Below are positions 51,612 to 64,000 of a stretch of DNA of 64,000 nt, piece by piece. The translations under genes and the position numbers were made by a program. The notes under the pieces are model-generated. The model worked only from the letters and a program-made list of their open reading frames with translations, did no database searches and had not been told where the DNA came from. Within the stretch, counting starts at the first letter, position 1, and each line of letters starts with the position of its first letter. The stretch is from contig VZSR01003807.1 in NCBI GenBank assembly GCA_013398615.1, positions 19,172,777 to 19,236,776 of the forward strand, in the 5' to 3' direction. The DNA comes from Brachypodius melanocephalos. Taxonomy: Eukaryota > Chordata > Aves > Passeriformes > Pycnonotidae.

Positions 51612-54600
51612 CTGTGTTGTTGATATTGCGAAAGAAGAGGGACAAGGAAGAAACATAAAGAAAACATGGTTATCAGCATAGCTCTCTTCCCACTTCAGAG
51701 ATTGTTAATTTACAGAACAGTGCCCAGGAAAAGTGATTCTGGTCTAGGACATGGGGCTTAAGTTCAGCTCCAGCAAATTGAATTTGGAATGACTCTGCTA
51801 TTTCTGCGACACTGAATATAGAGCAGCGGATGGCAGCATCCCAATAGCCTGTTATTACGGGACCTGAGCCTGCCAGTGAGTGGTCTGGATACCATTAAAA
51901 AGGCAGGAATGTACAGCTGTTTGTTTGTGCCCCTGAGGGCCTGGCAAAACAGTCTGTGCCATAACGTGGCCCCTATATAAATCGTTCTGAAGGACAACCG
52001 ATTAAAAGCTCAGTTAACTTTGTGTATAGTCAGCTGTGAAAGGAACCCAGCGAACAAGAAAGGGGAGGGGTAAAATGGGAAATATCTGGTACGGCTTCCC
52101 AGAGAGCGTATTTGAGTTAATCGAGTGCCAATGACCTCAAGCAACAGGCCACACAGGCATGTTGAAGTTTAAGAATAGCTTCCAGACTAGAAGGCTTTAC
52201 CTCTTTGTTACGCTCTAATTATTTTTGGCTGGTTTGGTTTTTCCCCCCCTCTTTTTTTATAAATAAGGATACTGTAGCCATTTGCAAGCTCCACATCCCA
52301 ATGTCTGTGTTCAACTCTGAACTGTGTTCCTTCACTGTTAGCATTTTGCTTTCCATAATCTTTCTCCTTTACCACACTTTTCTGAAGAAAACTCCTGACA
52401 CACTAAAAGATACTACGCAGAAGAAGAGGCAATTTGTTCTTCTGTAATTCTGTAATGATTATTAGACACAGAGACATATGAGCATGTATAAAGCCTCATC
52501 TAAATAATGGTAATCAATTCTGCTCAACTAAATGGAAAAAGGAAAAAAAAAAAGAAATAAAAGAACAGGAATAGGCACATAGCGGGGTGACCATTCAAAG
52601 GGGGAAAACAAAGCATCTATGTGAAAAAAAGATCCTAAATTATCTTTTATAACCTAGGAAAAGAGAATTTGAGAAGCAATAGAATTGCTCTAACAAAGAC
52701 AGCAGAAGGAAGGTATATTCAAGGTTAACAGTGCATGCTACAATAACTACAAATAGACATAATCCAACCTTGGATATATTAAAGCAGCATATACCATGAC
52801 AGTTTCTAGAAAGTAATAGGCCCAGGGAGGCCAGAAAAGCTTAATTAGCATCATTTAATGTGATTAGCTGCTAGTGATGAGATCCCATTTCTCAGGAGTC
52901 ATCCACCCTGTGATCTGTCCCCAGTTATTCTTTATTCTGAGTTATCCCACAAATATAAGAGGTCGGTAAGAAAAATGTGGCATGGTCAGGTCCAATAAAC
53001 ATAGATAGTTGCTGGGATTCCTCTCTTTCCCATAAGGATTATGTTTGTGCTATTTTGCAATGCCATTTCCTTAATAATAGATTCACAAATGGATGAAGAG
53101 TTAGTTGAAGAAAAAATAATTGTTCATTCTATTCTTTAATAGCAAGGAAAGCACACATTATCATTGAATATAATCAGCAGCACCTGACTTACTTCAAATA
53201 AGTTCCTGCTTGTCAGTCCCAACCTCACTCTTTCCAAGAGCTTCATGGGAAACTTTGTAGAGATGCTATCACAGCTCATTATAGCATTATACAAAATTGA
53301 CTGTACCAAAGTTCCATCAAGGGCTCTGCATTTAACTGCATAAATTTTAAATATAATAATGATAATTATTGTAAGAATGATAACAATGATAATAATGATA
53401 ATGTACTTATTATTATGAAGCAATAATGATGAATAGTAGAATTTCCAAGTTTTAAGGGTTATGCTCAGACCTTGGCTCCTTGATTCTTTCTGTGACTTAA
53501 TAGTTGGACCACATTTCAACACTAATATATTGAGAAATTCCCATTTGCATGCTATAAAGGAAATATATGATAGCAGGCTGAGAAGAGTTTATCTTTCTGA
53601 TTACTGAGAATCTCATTACTCACTACTGCTAAACACTAATGAACTGTACGCATTGATTTGTCAAAACAAGCTTCAAAAAATTGTAGTCCCCTTCTTGATT
53701 TATCATTGCTCTTTACAGTTTTCCCATATGGTAACAACACTAATACGAGACAGGACACAGGACAAATATGAATACACAGTATGGGTATGTATATGGTAAG
53801 TCTCTGTTGGGAGACCAGGCATCCTAAAATCTTCCTTGTGTGTTACAGAAAACATCCCTTGACAATATGTTTGAAAGAAAAAATCCAAGAAAAAATTTAA
53901 ATTCTGAGATTAACCCGAATTCTTAGTTCATGTGCTATGAATTTACTCACGACCTTCCCAGGCTGAGTGAGAGATCTTCTATCTCCTATTTCCAGTGACG
54001 AAGCACTTCTGTCAAAGTCTTTGCTACCCATACTAAATTTATGGCTCAAGAGAGGAGCAGTAATTATCGCAAATTTCTGTATTTGTTAGAAATTATGGGG
54101 GGAAAAAAATCATTTCCTTTGTAACTTCTTGAGGACTAAGCATGTTGGAACAGTTTCTCAGAGTGGTATGTTTACAAGAAGACATAGGACAAAGGAGTCA
54201 TATGTCCATTGGAGAGACCATTTACAACATGGGTATTGGTTTCACCTGCATCACATAAGCACATATATAAAGATACATGCAAAAGGAAGAAAATACAACC
54301 CAGGATGCAGAAAGCAAGGTTAGACAACTTAATTTTAGCTTCCTGATTAGGCCAAGAGCTCTTTTCTGACATAGGGCAAGACTTTTATGATTGTTGTGCT
54401 TCAGAAGGCACATGATTGGATTCAGTGACTGCATATGGAAACTCCTGGAAACAGGAAAGGGAATTAGCAGCAGCTAAATCCATTGAAGTCAATGACAGAA
54501 CAACACAATCACCACATCATTTCTACAACTGTTAGAACAGTTCTCCACTTTATGTGGCATTGCTAAGAAAGACTCAGGTGCTGTGAGAGCAGTGAAGGGA

Positions 54601-56331
54601 ACCACTATAAACATCATAAATAAATGAGAATCTGCTATAAAATATAAAACTTCTTTCTAAATAGAAATATATCTCACAGGCTCATTACATGGACAATAGT
54701 CTCTATGCAGGGGAAACTTAGTATTGAGCTTAGAAACCTACCAATGTCCTGTGATATCATGTTAGGAATTAAATAGTTCAGGAATTAAAATCTATACACA
54801 GCTATTTATAAGAATCTGTACATACTTGGTCACTTGGTCAGTTACTCAGAAAGAACATGAAATATACTACACCTGTACAGTGATATGAACTTGGTAAAAG
54901 TCTGTGTTTCACATGAAGCTATTTGAATTGTTTGCAAATATTATCCCTAGCATAACAAACTCATTGTCAACTAAGTAACAAAGCAAAGAAGTATTTTAAC
55001 AGCATTCAGGTAACATACTAAATCTTTAAAATGTCTTTTTTTCCTCATTAAAAAAATTAAAACTGGTCTAGACTGTAACATCATGAGAGCTTGAACCTTA
55101 CAATGAGTTCTACAAAATTAAACATTGTCAACTTCAGGACTCACACAGTTTCACATTTCAAAGAACACTGATATTATATAATTGTTCTGTATCTACTATA
55201 TTTTTCAAGAAAATTAAATATCAAAAAGGGGACTGTTAACTTCAAATAAGGAAAGTAAAACACCCAGAATGATGACTATGTAATGGAGGTCTCCAGGCAT
55301 TTTGCCAGTCATAACCTAAATTCAATCTATTTGACTTGGTTTGTTGTATGTCTGTGCAAGACAGAAATGTGATAGTGTTTTTCCATCTTTGTCAGCACAG
55401 TGTTCTCAAACAAGAGAAAGACAATTGACTACTGAGGCAAGGAAATACCAAGTAATGAGAATGTCAGAGGAACCATGCCTGAGCAGCAGATATAATAAAC
55501 CCATATATATATATCTAATAAAACCAACTCAAGAGCTGTGTTAACAGGAAGGCAGGCTCCCATTCTACAATCCCCTGGAATTTCCGCTCATAAATGCTTA
55601 GACTATTCCTGCTCTGATCAGTGCAATTTTAATAGGATGCAATGCCACAGACAAGATTCAGAATAGTTTTATTCAGGTATACCACGTAAAATGCTTTTGG
55701 TACTACGATTTTTCCAGGTATTGTCTGTGACAAAACCAATGAAAAAATGTTCAAGCCACTTGGTCTGTTAAATTAAGCGATGGAGTAGCACAGAGAAGCT
55801 GTTGTAATGAAGGAAACTTTGGTTCATAGATCAGAATTTTGAATAACTTTTCACTTGTATTTTTATTTAATAAAACAAATTTACAGTATTTTTTCTGAGA
55901 TATGATGACAAAATATTTTCACTTACAAGATCTAAGGATGAATTCAAATTCGAAACTAATCACATAATGTAGACTTGGAAGAAAGGGAAAAGTAAAAGCA
56001 GAAAAAATCCACGTGTCAAATCTGCAAATTCAGCTTTAAAACTAGAAACAACTACCCTTAAGGAGGACAGAAAAGCAAATGCTAGATATCAATTTGAAAA
56101 CCAGTCATTCAAATTCCGTACTGTTTTTTCTGCCTTAGTGTCATCCAGCTTCTGTCTTCATCTGCCTAGTTAAGCACTCTGACAATTGTAAAAATAAAAG
56201 TTGATATTGCAGAATATATTATTTGATTGAAAGCAAAAAGATATCTCAAGCATACATGCAAAAATATAAATTAAGAAATTATGCAATTTACTAAGGGGAA
56301 AAGTGCAATATGCAATAAATACCCAACTTAC
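51612..56331 (-). other. LAMA2: LAMA2 intron, 4.7 kb
   Basis: AT-rich. Includes an imperfect ataatgata-type microsatellite at about 53351-53417 and a short ta run at about 55504-55512. No exon or transposon recognised. Confidence 0.75.
53351..53417. repeat. Imperfect AT-rich microsatellite
   Basis: Repeated aataatgat/gataat units interrupted by single changes. It generates a run of Ile in one minus-strand frame (part of a 128-codon open frame at 53136-53522), which I regard as non-coding. Confidence 0.8.
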
Positions 56332-56459
56332 TTGTTAGAAGGTATATTTAGGGGGCAAGCACACAACTGACAGTCTTCAGCTGTCCCTTTAGTCGCATCA
56401 CCATAGAAGCCAGGCAGGCATCTATCACAATATGAACCACCTGTGTTGTGTTTGCAGTC
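56332..56459 (-). CDS. LAMA2: LAMA2 exon: end of LE6, start of LE7
   Basis: 128-nt exon, the 5'-most in the window. The acceptor reads tgtttag|gac and the donor gtaagt. It starts in phase 0 and ends two bases into a codon. It encodes DCKHNTGGSYCDRCLPGFYG, the second half of an LE repeat, then the first two cysteines of the next repeat and PLNIPSNN. The GFYGD and ACPLNIPSNN stretches match LE6/LE7 of alpha-2. Its structure is paralogous to the exon at 13736-13860 (DCQHNTAG start, CACPL...SNN end, same phases). The final Asn codon is completed by the next exon at 51525-51611. Confidence 0.93.
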
Positions 56460-59400
56460 CTAAACAGAGAATGTAAAGTACAAACTGACAATCAGACAAC
56501 TTGCATATGGAAAAAATCCGCAACATTTATCCTTATTTTCTGCTGCTTGTTGAGAAACAATTCTACAGGTTAGCTGTCACAATCAGTGCTTCATGTGTTC
56601 TTGTGGATAACTTTCTTCCATGTAAACAAAAAGAATATTTAACAGAAAACCTTTAAATTTACACCACACAACAGCCGTAGTTTAAAGAAAACCAAATTTC
56701 AAAGCAGCATAAGCCAGGTTTAGTATTGCAGTCTTGCAACAGGCCGTGTTTTGTGACAAACTGTTTTCAGATGTTGATTCAAAAAATAGAGCCCAGAAGA
56801 TACAATTTTTGAAAACTAATTATTACTTTTGATATGTATGTGCATTAGTTCATTTTACAAGGCACATGGCTAGCAGTGTTTGTAAACAGTAGCAAAGCCT
56901 GAATTATTTAATTCTTATATGCTAGAGTAGAATCCAGCCTCTATTTCAGGAGTAGGAGGAAGTACAAGCACACCATGTATAGAGGCTGCTATCCAACAGT
57001 TTGTGTTCATCTATGTGACTGCATAATAGGAGAGAAATTAAGCTGAGCATATGAAACATGCAGTATAAAAATGGCAGTACTACATTGGCATTTTTGTATA
57101 GAGCTTTCATCCAATCTCAAATTAAACAATCTTTTAGCAGAATGGAAATTGGTCCTGTGAGAAAAAGCTTCTCATGATGACTTGTAAGAACCAAGTTTTA
57201 AAGAGTAATTACACTTGCTATTCTTCTTTCCTCTCACTATATAGGACTTAGAAATTCTATGTAATTCCACAGAATCCATAATAGATTCAGAAAATTACTT
57301 TTCTTATTTAATCTGTTTCCCTTCTTCACCCCAGATTACTAGCGCACCACACTCTTCCTTTCACTGCTATTTCCCACAAGATACCTAAGTCTAGCCCTTT
57401 CACAATGCAGAAACAGAGAAAGCAGTAGCAATGTTTTTGGATGTTAAATGCCAAACTGATGTGCTTGGCACAGACTGAAAAAAGGATTGAAAAAGCATAT
57501 GTCAGCTTCAAAAGGCCAAAATGAAAGCCATGAGAGAGATTTTTGTTAATGAGGTATGTTCTGCTGTGTTTTAGACTATGGTGCAGATCAAATCTAGAAT
57601 ATTTCATCCACCCTACACCTTAAAAACTCTGGAGGTTTGTTTTTGTTTGGGTTTTTTTTTAAGTGTGGGCACTTTCAAACCTAAGATTTAATTTAAAATT
57701 GTTTTTTCAAGAACGCTTTAATTTTTTTTTATCGTTTTAGTAAGACACGCATATGGTGCTGATTGCTATTTAACAGCCTTACTGTCTGGAATACATAATT
57801 TATCCTCAATAAGGAAACAGACAATATTCTAAGGAACACTGATTCCTTCTTCACAGCTTTCCAGGATTGTAATGATTTGTACAAAGCTTTTTTGCCCTGT
57901 GCTCTGCACCTGGGCAGCTGAAAAAACACAATACCTTTTTTAGTCATGAGCACATTGACATCAAAAGTGTCTGCCTCTAGAAATGCTGTTTGTTGTCTTA
58001 AAGGGTGTATTCTTATTGCTAGTGCACACAATCAGCATATATTTGAAATGAATGCCTCAATCACAATACTATATTTTAACATAATTTGTGGAATGTGAGC
58101 TAATACCAAATTATTGAAACACTTAATCAATCAAAATTACAGCTTTAGAACAGCAAGCTGGGTTAAAATCAACTTCTGTAAGTTAACTAATCCATTTGAT
58201 TAGTATTTGAAGCATTGACATTCAAAAAGAATCTACCAGCCATACCAAAAAAGTAGTCAGGAACAATATGCTTTTAAAAGAAGATGTGACAAAAATAATT
58301 TAAGTGTTTCAAAAGAAAAATCCTCTGCAATTCAACTTTTTTAAGACATCATGTCAAATTATTTGTACTTTTTCTGAAAAATAATGGATTCTTCTTTTGT
58401 GATAAGTTTAGCTTTAAATATCCTCAGACATATCTTAACATTTTTGAAGAATATGAAGAGTTTATATGTCAAGGATGTTATTAAAGTGAGAGAAGCTAAT
58501 GTACTACTTTAAAGCTTCACATCTCTTGCTGAGTGGTATTTGCAGGGTCTACTTTTTTAAAGTAAAACACCTGAAACCTTCTGTTTTGTAGGAAAACATT
58601 TCTTGTTACAGAGACCTGACCACCTTCACTTTGACAAAGTATTTTCTAGCACTTTAACATCAGTCATTTCCATGCACTGTGTCTAATCCTACTCAATCCA
58701 GACCTCTGTGTTTAGTTCCTCACAATAACAGAATGATAGAATATCCACAGCTAGCAGGATCATCAAGTTTAACTCCTGTCCCTGTTCAGGTCTCCCCAGG
58801 AGTGACACCATGGGCCTGAGAGCATTGTCCAAACATCTCTTGAGCTCTGTCAAGGGTGCTGTGACCAAACTTCCCTGGGGAGCCTGTTCCAGTGCCCAAC
58901 CACCCTCTGGGTGAAGAACATTTCTCTATTACCCAACCTAAACCTCCCCTGACACAACTCCAAGCCATTTATTCGAGTCCTGTCACTGGTCACCACAGAG
59001 AAGTGATTAGTGCCTGCCCCCCCTCTTCCCCTGATGAGGAAGTTGTACCTGCCATGAGGTCTCCCCTCAGTCTCCTCCAGGCTGGACAGATCAAGTGACT
59101 TCAGCCACTCCCCATATGGCTTCACCTCAAGGCCCTTCAACATCTTTGTAGTCCTCCTTTGGACACTCTCTAATAGCTCAATGTCTTTTTTATGTTGTGG
59201 CACCCCAAAATGCACACAATATCCAAGGTGAGGCCATCCCAGTGCAGAGCAGAGGGGACAATCCCCTCCCTTGCCCAGCTGGTGATTCTGTGCCTGATGC
59301 ACCCCAGGACAGGAGTGGCCCTCCTGGCTGCCAGGGCACTGCTGGCTCATGTTCAACTTGCCATAGACCAGTACCCCCAGGTTCCTTTCCACAGCACTGT

Positions 59401-62400
59401 TTTCCAGCCTCTCAATCCCCAGTCTCTACATACTCCCAGGGTTGTCCCATCCCAGGTGCAGAATCCAGCACTTTTCTTTATCAAGCTTCATTTGGTTGGT
59501 GATTGCCCATCTCACTAATTTCTCTGGGTCTCTCTGCAGGTCCTCTCTGCCCTCAGAGGAGTCAACAGCTTCACCCAATTCCGTATAGTACCCTTTTGAG
59601 TTCTGCATCCAAGTCATTTACAAAGACATCGAAGAGCACAAGGCAGAGGGTGGAGCCATGTGTTACCTCACTAGTGACACATCACCAGTCGGATGTCACC
59701 CCATTCTCTACAATCCTCTGTGTCCAACCCATGAGCCAGTTGCTCACCCATTGCATGATGTGTTTATCCAGCTGTGTGCTGAATGTTTTGTCCAGAAGGA
59801 TCCTGTGAGAGACAGTATGAAAAGCTTTACTGAAATCCAGAAAGATTATATCAACTGGCTACCCTTGATCACCTAGGTGGGTTGCCCTAAAAGAAAATTA
59901 AATTTGATAAGCCAGATTCTCCCCTCATGAAGCCATTCTGGCTGTGACTGATGATTGCACCATCATTCAGGTGTTTTTCAATACCTCCCAAAAAAATCTT
60001 CTCCATAATTCTACCATACACTGAAATGAGATTGTCACGCCTATATTTCCATGCCATCCTTCTCGACCTTTTTGAAAATTCAAATGTTAGCCAGCTTCCT
60101 CTCAACTAGGGTCATTCCACATTTCCAAGGCTGTTCAAAAATCACTGAGTGAAGCCTCAGAATGACATCTTGGAGTCAATGACAGCTCTTGGAATACTTT
60201 TGGATGAATTCCATCAGGCCCCATAGACTTATATGGATCCAGTAGATGCCACACTAGTTCAGGGTGCACTGAGAGTTTATCACGCTCACAGCCATGGTCC
60301 TTCAGCTCAAGGCACTGGACTCCTTCAGCCGATCATCAATATTGAAGACAAAGGCAAAGAAAGACAGACCTCTGCCTTGCCCAAATCCCTGTTTGTGAGG
60401 GGACCATCTTCACCCTGTAGTGAGCCCATGTTATTTCTGCACTATCTCTTGCTATTAACTTATTTAAAAACCTCTTACTATTACCCCCCCCACATTTCCA
60501 TCTAGCTTCAACTCTGGTTGAGCTCTGACCACACCACTTTTCACCCTACAGAAGCAAGCAACATTTCTGCATTCTTCCCACATTACCCGACCTTGCTTTC
60601 ACCACACACACCTTCCTTTTTCGCCTTATCTCCAAAAGAAGATCCCTGCTCAGCCAAGCTGGCCTTCTGCCTGTTTGCCTTCTGACATTTTGGAATTACC
60701 TGCTCCTGTGCCCTTGGGAGGCAGTGCCTAAAAAGTGACAAGTACTGATGGTCCCCAGCACATTCAAAAGCAGTGAATCATTATTTAAATTTAAAAACAA
60801 ACAAAAAAGAGAATCCCACATATATAGGACCAAAATCTGAACATACCATACTGTGTATGTTAGTTTATCTGAGAAATAGTGATCTTGTGTATTCTAGACT
60901 TGTTTCCCTGAGCCAGTTTGGACCTTACAGGACAAGGAACAAGGATTATGTAGTATGTAGATGTGACCTGATCTGCCTGTTCTCTTCAGTGATGCAATTA
61001 AACTTCTCGCTGATGTGTCACATTTACAGATCAGTACTTTAAGTGCTGAAATAGACATGTCCTTCTAAAAATATTATCAACACTCATGAAAGACTTGTGC
61101 TTTCTTGATATCAATTGGCTGAATCTCAGTTTGAAACTTGCCAAATGTACAGCAATGGTTTTGAACATCATCTGGTTTGAGCAATGTCTAATTATACTGA
61201 GATTATTTCCTTAAAGCATGCTTAAGCTTCTGATGTCTTAAATTCATGTTCATAGGAAAACTGTACTGGTTTCTTTCATGCCATGAGACTTTGTATAAAA
61301 TAGATCATGATCAACTTCACTAGCTTGCTCAGTAAATTATATCTACTTTCCTTTTATCCATACATGGTGTAGCCAAGAACAATTTTATGTCCAAATACTT
61401 ATGCTTTAAATGCCAAAATAATTTCAATACAATAATTTCAATTGCATCTCACACTATTTTGAGTCCATTAATTTTCTGTACCTCTTTTACCTCCAAACAC
61501 CTTTAAACTTCAGTTAGACAACCTCTGTGTGATTAAAACTGTGGGATTTATTTTTGTCCAGAAGTTTTTGCATGACTCAGACCTTGTTCCCTACAAATTT
61601 CCTTGCTGATGTCCTGGAGAGTGTTTTCCACCATTTCCTACTGAGCCAGCTCTCCTTTATTGGAAGAGAAACCAAATTAACTTCTTTATGCCCAGTATCA
61701 GAGAACCCTAAATTCACAGTGAAAACCACTCCTGCATATGCACCTGAGTGTATATGAAAATGGAAAGAAACATTTAGAATAGAATGCTAGTGATGAAAAT
61801 AAAACCTTATACAGGGATTATGACAGAGTCCAAGATAGCACATTTGGCATGCTGCTGTCCTTCCCCAGGATACCCGTCACAGAGACAAACAGGGAAGATG
61901 TTAAAGCCAGCTAAAGAAGGTAAGCTTGGGTGCCTATTTTAGTATATTCCCAAGCTGGCTAGACCAGACAATGGTATTCTACCTTTGCAAGCACAAATAA
62001 ACTCTTCTAGCATTTTCAAATTACCATCATGTCAAGATGACACAGACAATTCCCTTTCCTGGTGTAACAATACAAAATGTAATCAGGATGTTGCAGAAGT
62101 TTTACATATCTTCACTTGAGCGAGAGCCTGTACTGCATTTAGCTAGGACATACCATTTTGTTACAGTGTATATGAAGATGGGTAAAGACATTTTGTCTCT
62201 CTGGTGATGAACACTGCCTAAAGAACATGACCACCAGCACTGACACCAGCCTCATCCTACATGGTATATGCTATTTATACACAGAGGAATACAATACGAA
62301 AAGGATGCCACCAGGGACTGCCCACTTAGGGCAATTTGAGTATACCTTTGGGGAAAAAGATCTACTATCTCTGGGCTTACTAACAGGAGCATAGTATCCT

Positions 62401-64000
62401 GCAATGAATGAACCACCTTGAAATGTGCTTCCTTTTCACAAGGTTTAGGTTTAACCAACTTCCTAAAGCTACTGTAAATGTGTGTGTAATAGTACAAAAG
62501 ACTATTTCTGAATGTTCCAAATTGTGCCCTATGTACCAAAGCAGTTACGTATATCACAATGGTAACGAGAATGAGGTATCGTGCAGCTCTCTGTGGCTGC
62601 TGTGGGGATCAAAGGGCTTTGCAGGTTACTGCAAGATATACATTAAAATGAGCTTTTTATACAGGCCTATGTCGAAGCAGATGATTTGAGCTTTTATCAT
62701 GAGTCAAAAACACATTTCAGCTTCTTTTCAACTACATTTCAAAGCTAAGGAAGAGCAAAAAGAAGTATCGTATCAGTAAATTAGGTGCCTAAATTGTCTG
62801 TTGTATTACTGAAAAAACACCATGAATAATAATAAGGAGGCCAAAAGGCTGTGTAAACCTCAATAGAAAGAACGCCTTTGATGTGAAACATTTCTCTTTT
62901 TCAGCATTCAGACTTCTCTTTCTTTCACTTCAAAAGGCTTATGATCCAAATTGAATAGCTGCATTTAATAGCCTCATGGATACTAACCGATCTGACTTAC
63001 AGTGCTTTCAAAGTTGTAAGAAAATCCCGAACTGATTTTAAGCTCCCTGTGTGCCGCTTCTCTACAGCCTGATCTAGTATAAGCTACAGAACACATAAAA
63101 TACACAGTGCTTGATAACATGTATAGATGAAAGTGCATCTTCAGCTGGTTATTTTCCACTTCCTTGTCGGAGCTCTGTTATCTTACACCAGCACCCTTGA
63201 AGCATCAGAAGGGGGAGCTCCACTGCCTGAGTCAACAGTTCACATCAGCCAAAAAGCACAAAAAGCAATATGTAGCCTACGTGGCCTTCTCTTTTATCCA
63301 GGCTGGTGCTACAGACAAAAATAAAAAGGGAAGCTGTGCTGGGGCCAAAACTTGAAGACACAGAAGCCAACAACCTCAGAGCTTACATCTCACCACGTAC
63401 TCCTAAGCAAAATAGTCAACAGTTATGGCATACCTTAAACAAGAATCTTCCTTCCTTTTCTCTCCTGTTAATTGATTTTATCCCACATGGATATTGTAAA
63501 CATAGTAGTTGGAGAATATGGTCATTAATTAAAAAAAAATTGGTCGGGAAACACAAATCCATATTACCTTAGTGATAAACATTTTCACCGAGTATTAAGT
63601 GAAAGATTCTAAACATGACTGTCATGTCAAACATGTTTTTCATTCTAGGTACTTCTTTGAGGCTTACAGTATAATTAAATTGAGAATAATTTTAAGCTTC
63701 TATTCATGAAAAAGCAATTTGAAAAATCCACTGATCCACACATTAAGGATATCTTGTTTTGCATTGCAATGCAATTAAACAACTTTCATGAGCAAAACAG
63801 GAAGAACAGTAATAATTCTAAGTGCCAAATTATATTGGAAAAAGCCTGAATTTTCATTCTGGCATTTTCCCAGCAGGTTTTTTTTTTTTTAAGGAAATAA
63901 AAGAGAACATTTAGAAACATGCACATTACAGAGTCTGCTTGAAATTCTGCAGGGAAATGAGAGTATATCCTACTAAACTGGCACTGGCTTAAATAATGCT
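56460..64000 (-). other. LAMA2: LAMA2 intron (3' part, more than 7.5 kb)
   Basis: No LE- or L4-like exon found up to the window end, so the preceding exon (first part of LE6) lies outside. The recognisable content is the 2-kb CR1 at 58727-60735. The remainder (56460-58726 and 60736-64000) shows no family resemblance. Confidence 0.7.
58727..60735 (-). mobile_element. CR1 LINE, 5'-truncated, with reverse-transcriptase remnant
   Basis: Non-LTR retrotransposon copy, about 2.0 kb, 3' end at the low coordinate (attctatcattctg-type terminus at 58727-58742). A 180-codon open frame at 58850-59392 encodes the C-terminal end of ORF2, including NLGVLVYGKLNMSQQC, KKDIELLESVQRRTTKMLKG and VVGHWNRLPREVW. 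Further upstream, broken frames show reverse-transcriptase motifs (GRIMEKIFLGGIEKHLND, SQNGFMRGESGLSNLI at 59887-60105). The 60120-60735 part corresponds to the ORF2 section between endonuclease and reverse transcriptase, judged by similarity to common avian CR1 text. Frameshifts and stops make it inactive. It is the youngest-looking CR1 in the window. Confidence 0.92.

Larger units (their letters stand above)
399..56459 (-). other. LAMA2: LAMA2 gene, internal segment (19 exons)
   Basis: Laminin alpha-2 is a secreted basement-membrane protein. It trimerises through a coiled coil with a beta and a gamma chain and links the matrix to dystroglycan and integrins in muscle and peripheral nerve. 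The exons listed separately encode LE repeats of the C-x-C...C...C-x-C...C-x-x-C...C pattern, an L4 domain, and the beginning of coiled-coil domain II/I. Diagnostic stretches that fit alpha-2 rather than alpha-1 as I recall them are ACPLNIPSNNFSPTC, RHMAAPLIGQLTRHEIEMT, DECTGLLLNDL and LLSPQRAPERF. All 19 exons join in frame with consistent phases. The 5' part (signal peptide, LN domain, LE1-5, first L4) lies beyond position 64000 and the 3' part (most of the coiled coil and the five LG domains) before position 1. Confidence 0.96.

Noticed and set aside
53136..53522. 128-codon minus-strand open frame with a run of Ile
   Set aside because: It is created by an AT-rich microsatellite. There is no family resemblance, and no splice context.
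399..56459. Identification as LAMA1 instead of LAMA2
   Set aside because: Stretches such as ACPLNIPSNNFSPTC, LIGQLTRHEIEMT, NCNSFGSKSFDC and LLSPQRAPERF fit alpha-2. The recalled alpha-1 sequence differs clearly at each.
59192..59518. 108- and 101-codon plus-strand open frames
   Set aside because: They are antisense to the CR1 ORF2 remnant, which explains the composition.
1..64000. CRISPR arrays, bacterial-type operons, tRNA or rRNA genes
   Set aside because: No regularly spaced repeats, no cloverleaf-like or rRNA-like sequence seen. The DNA is intron/exon-structured vertebrate sequence.

Overview
The window is vertebrate nuclear DNA, almost certainly from a bird. It holds many CR1 LINE remnants of the avian type and is otherwise AT-rich, with short exons separated by introns. 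It lies entirely inside one gene on the minus strand, which I identify as LAMA2 (laminin subunit alpha-2, the heavy chain of the muscle and Schwann-cell laminins 211 and 221). Transcription runs from high to low coordinates. No start codon, stop codon, promoter or polyadenylation site of the gene is in the window.

I could place 19 exons (2886 nt, 962 codons), all with GT donors and AG acceptors and with phases that join without a break. They run from laminin EGF-like (LE) repeat 6 at 56.4 kb through LE7 to LE13, the second laminin IV type A (L4) domain at 26-17.7 kb, LE14 to LE17 at 17.8-9.4 kb, and the start of the coiled-coil region at 1.1-0.4 kb. From my memory of the human protein this corresponds to about residues 775-1653. 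That is 879 residues against 962 here. Two insertions account for the difference to within one residue: a 49-codon exon at 39.5 kb encoding an additional LE repeat, and a 35-codon tandem repeat expansion inside the L4 domain at 22.4-22.6 kb. These are the two most interesting observations.

The introns (94 bp to more than 7.5 kb) contain seven CR1 pieces. The largest is a 2-kb minus-strand copy at 58.7-60.7 kb with a 180-codon reverse-transcriptase remnant. Others sit at 21.2, 27.7, 28.1, 28.4-29.4, 37.1-37.7 and 45.6 kb. There is also an 80-bp direct repeat at 46.8 and 47.6 kb, an unexplained 40-bp motif shared between 37.3 and 40.8 kb, a possible LTR fragment at 48.1 kb, and a 100-N assembly gap at 12.47 kb. 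I found no second protein-coding gene, RNA gene or CRISPR array. Comparisons with human LAMA2 rest on memory, not on an alignment run here.
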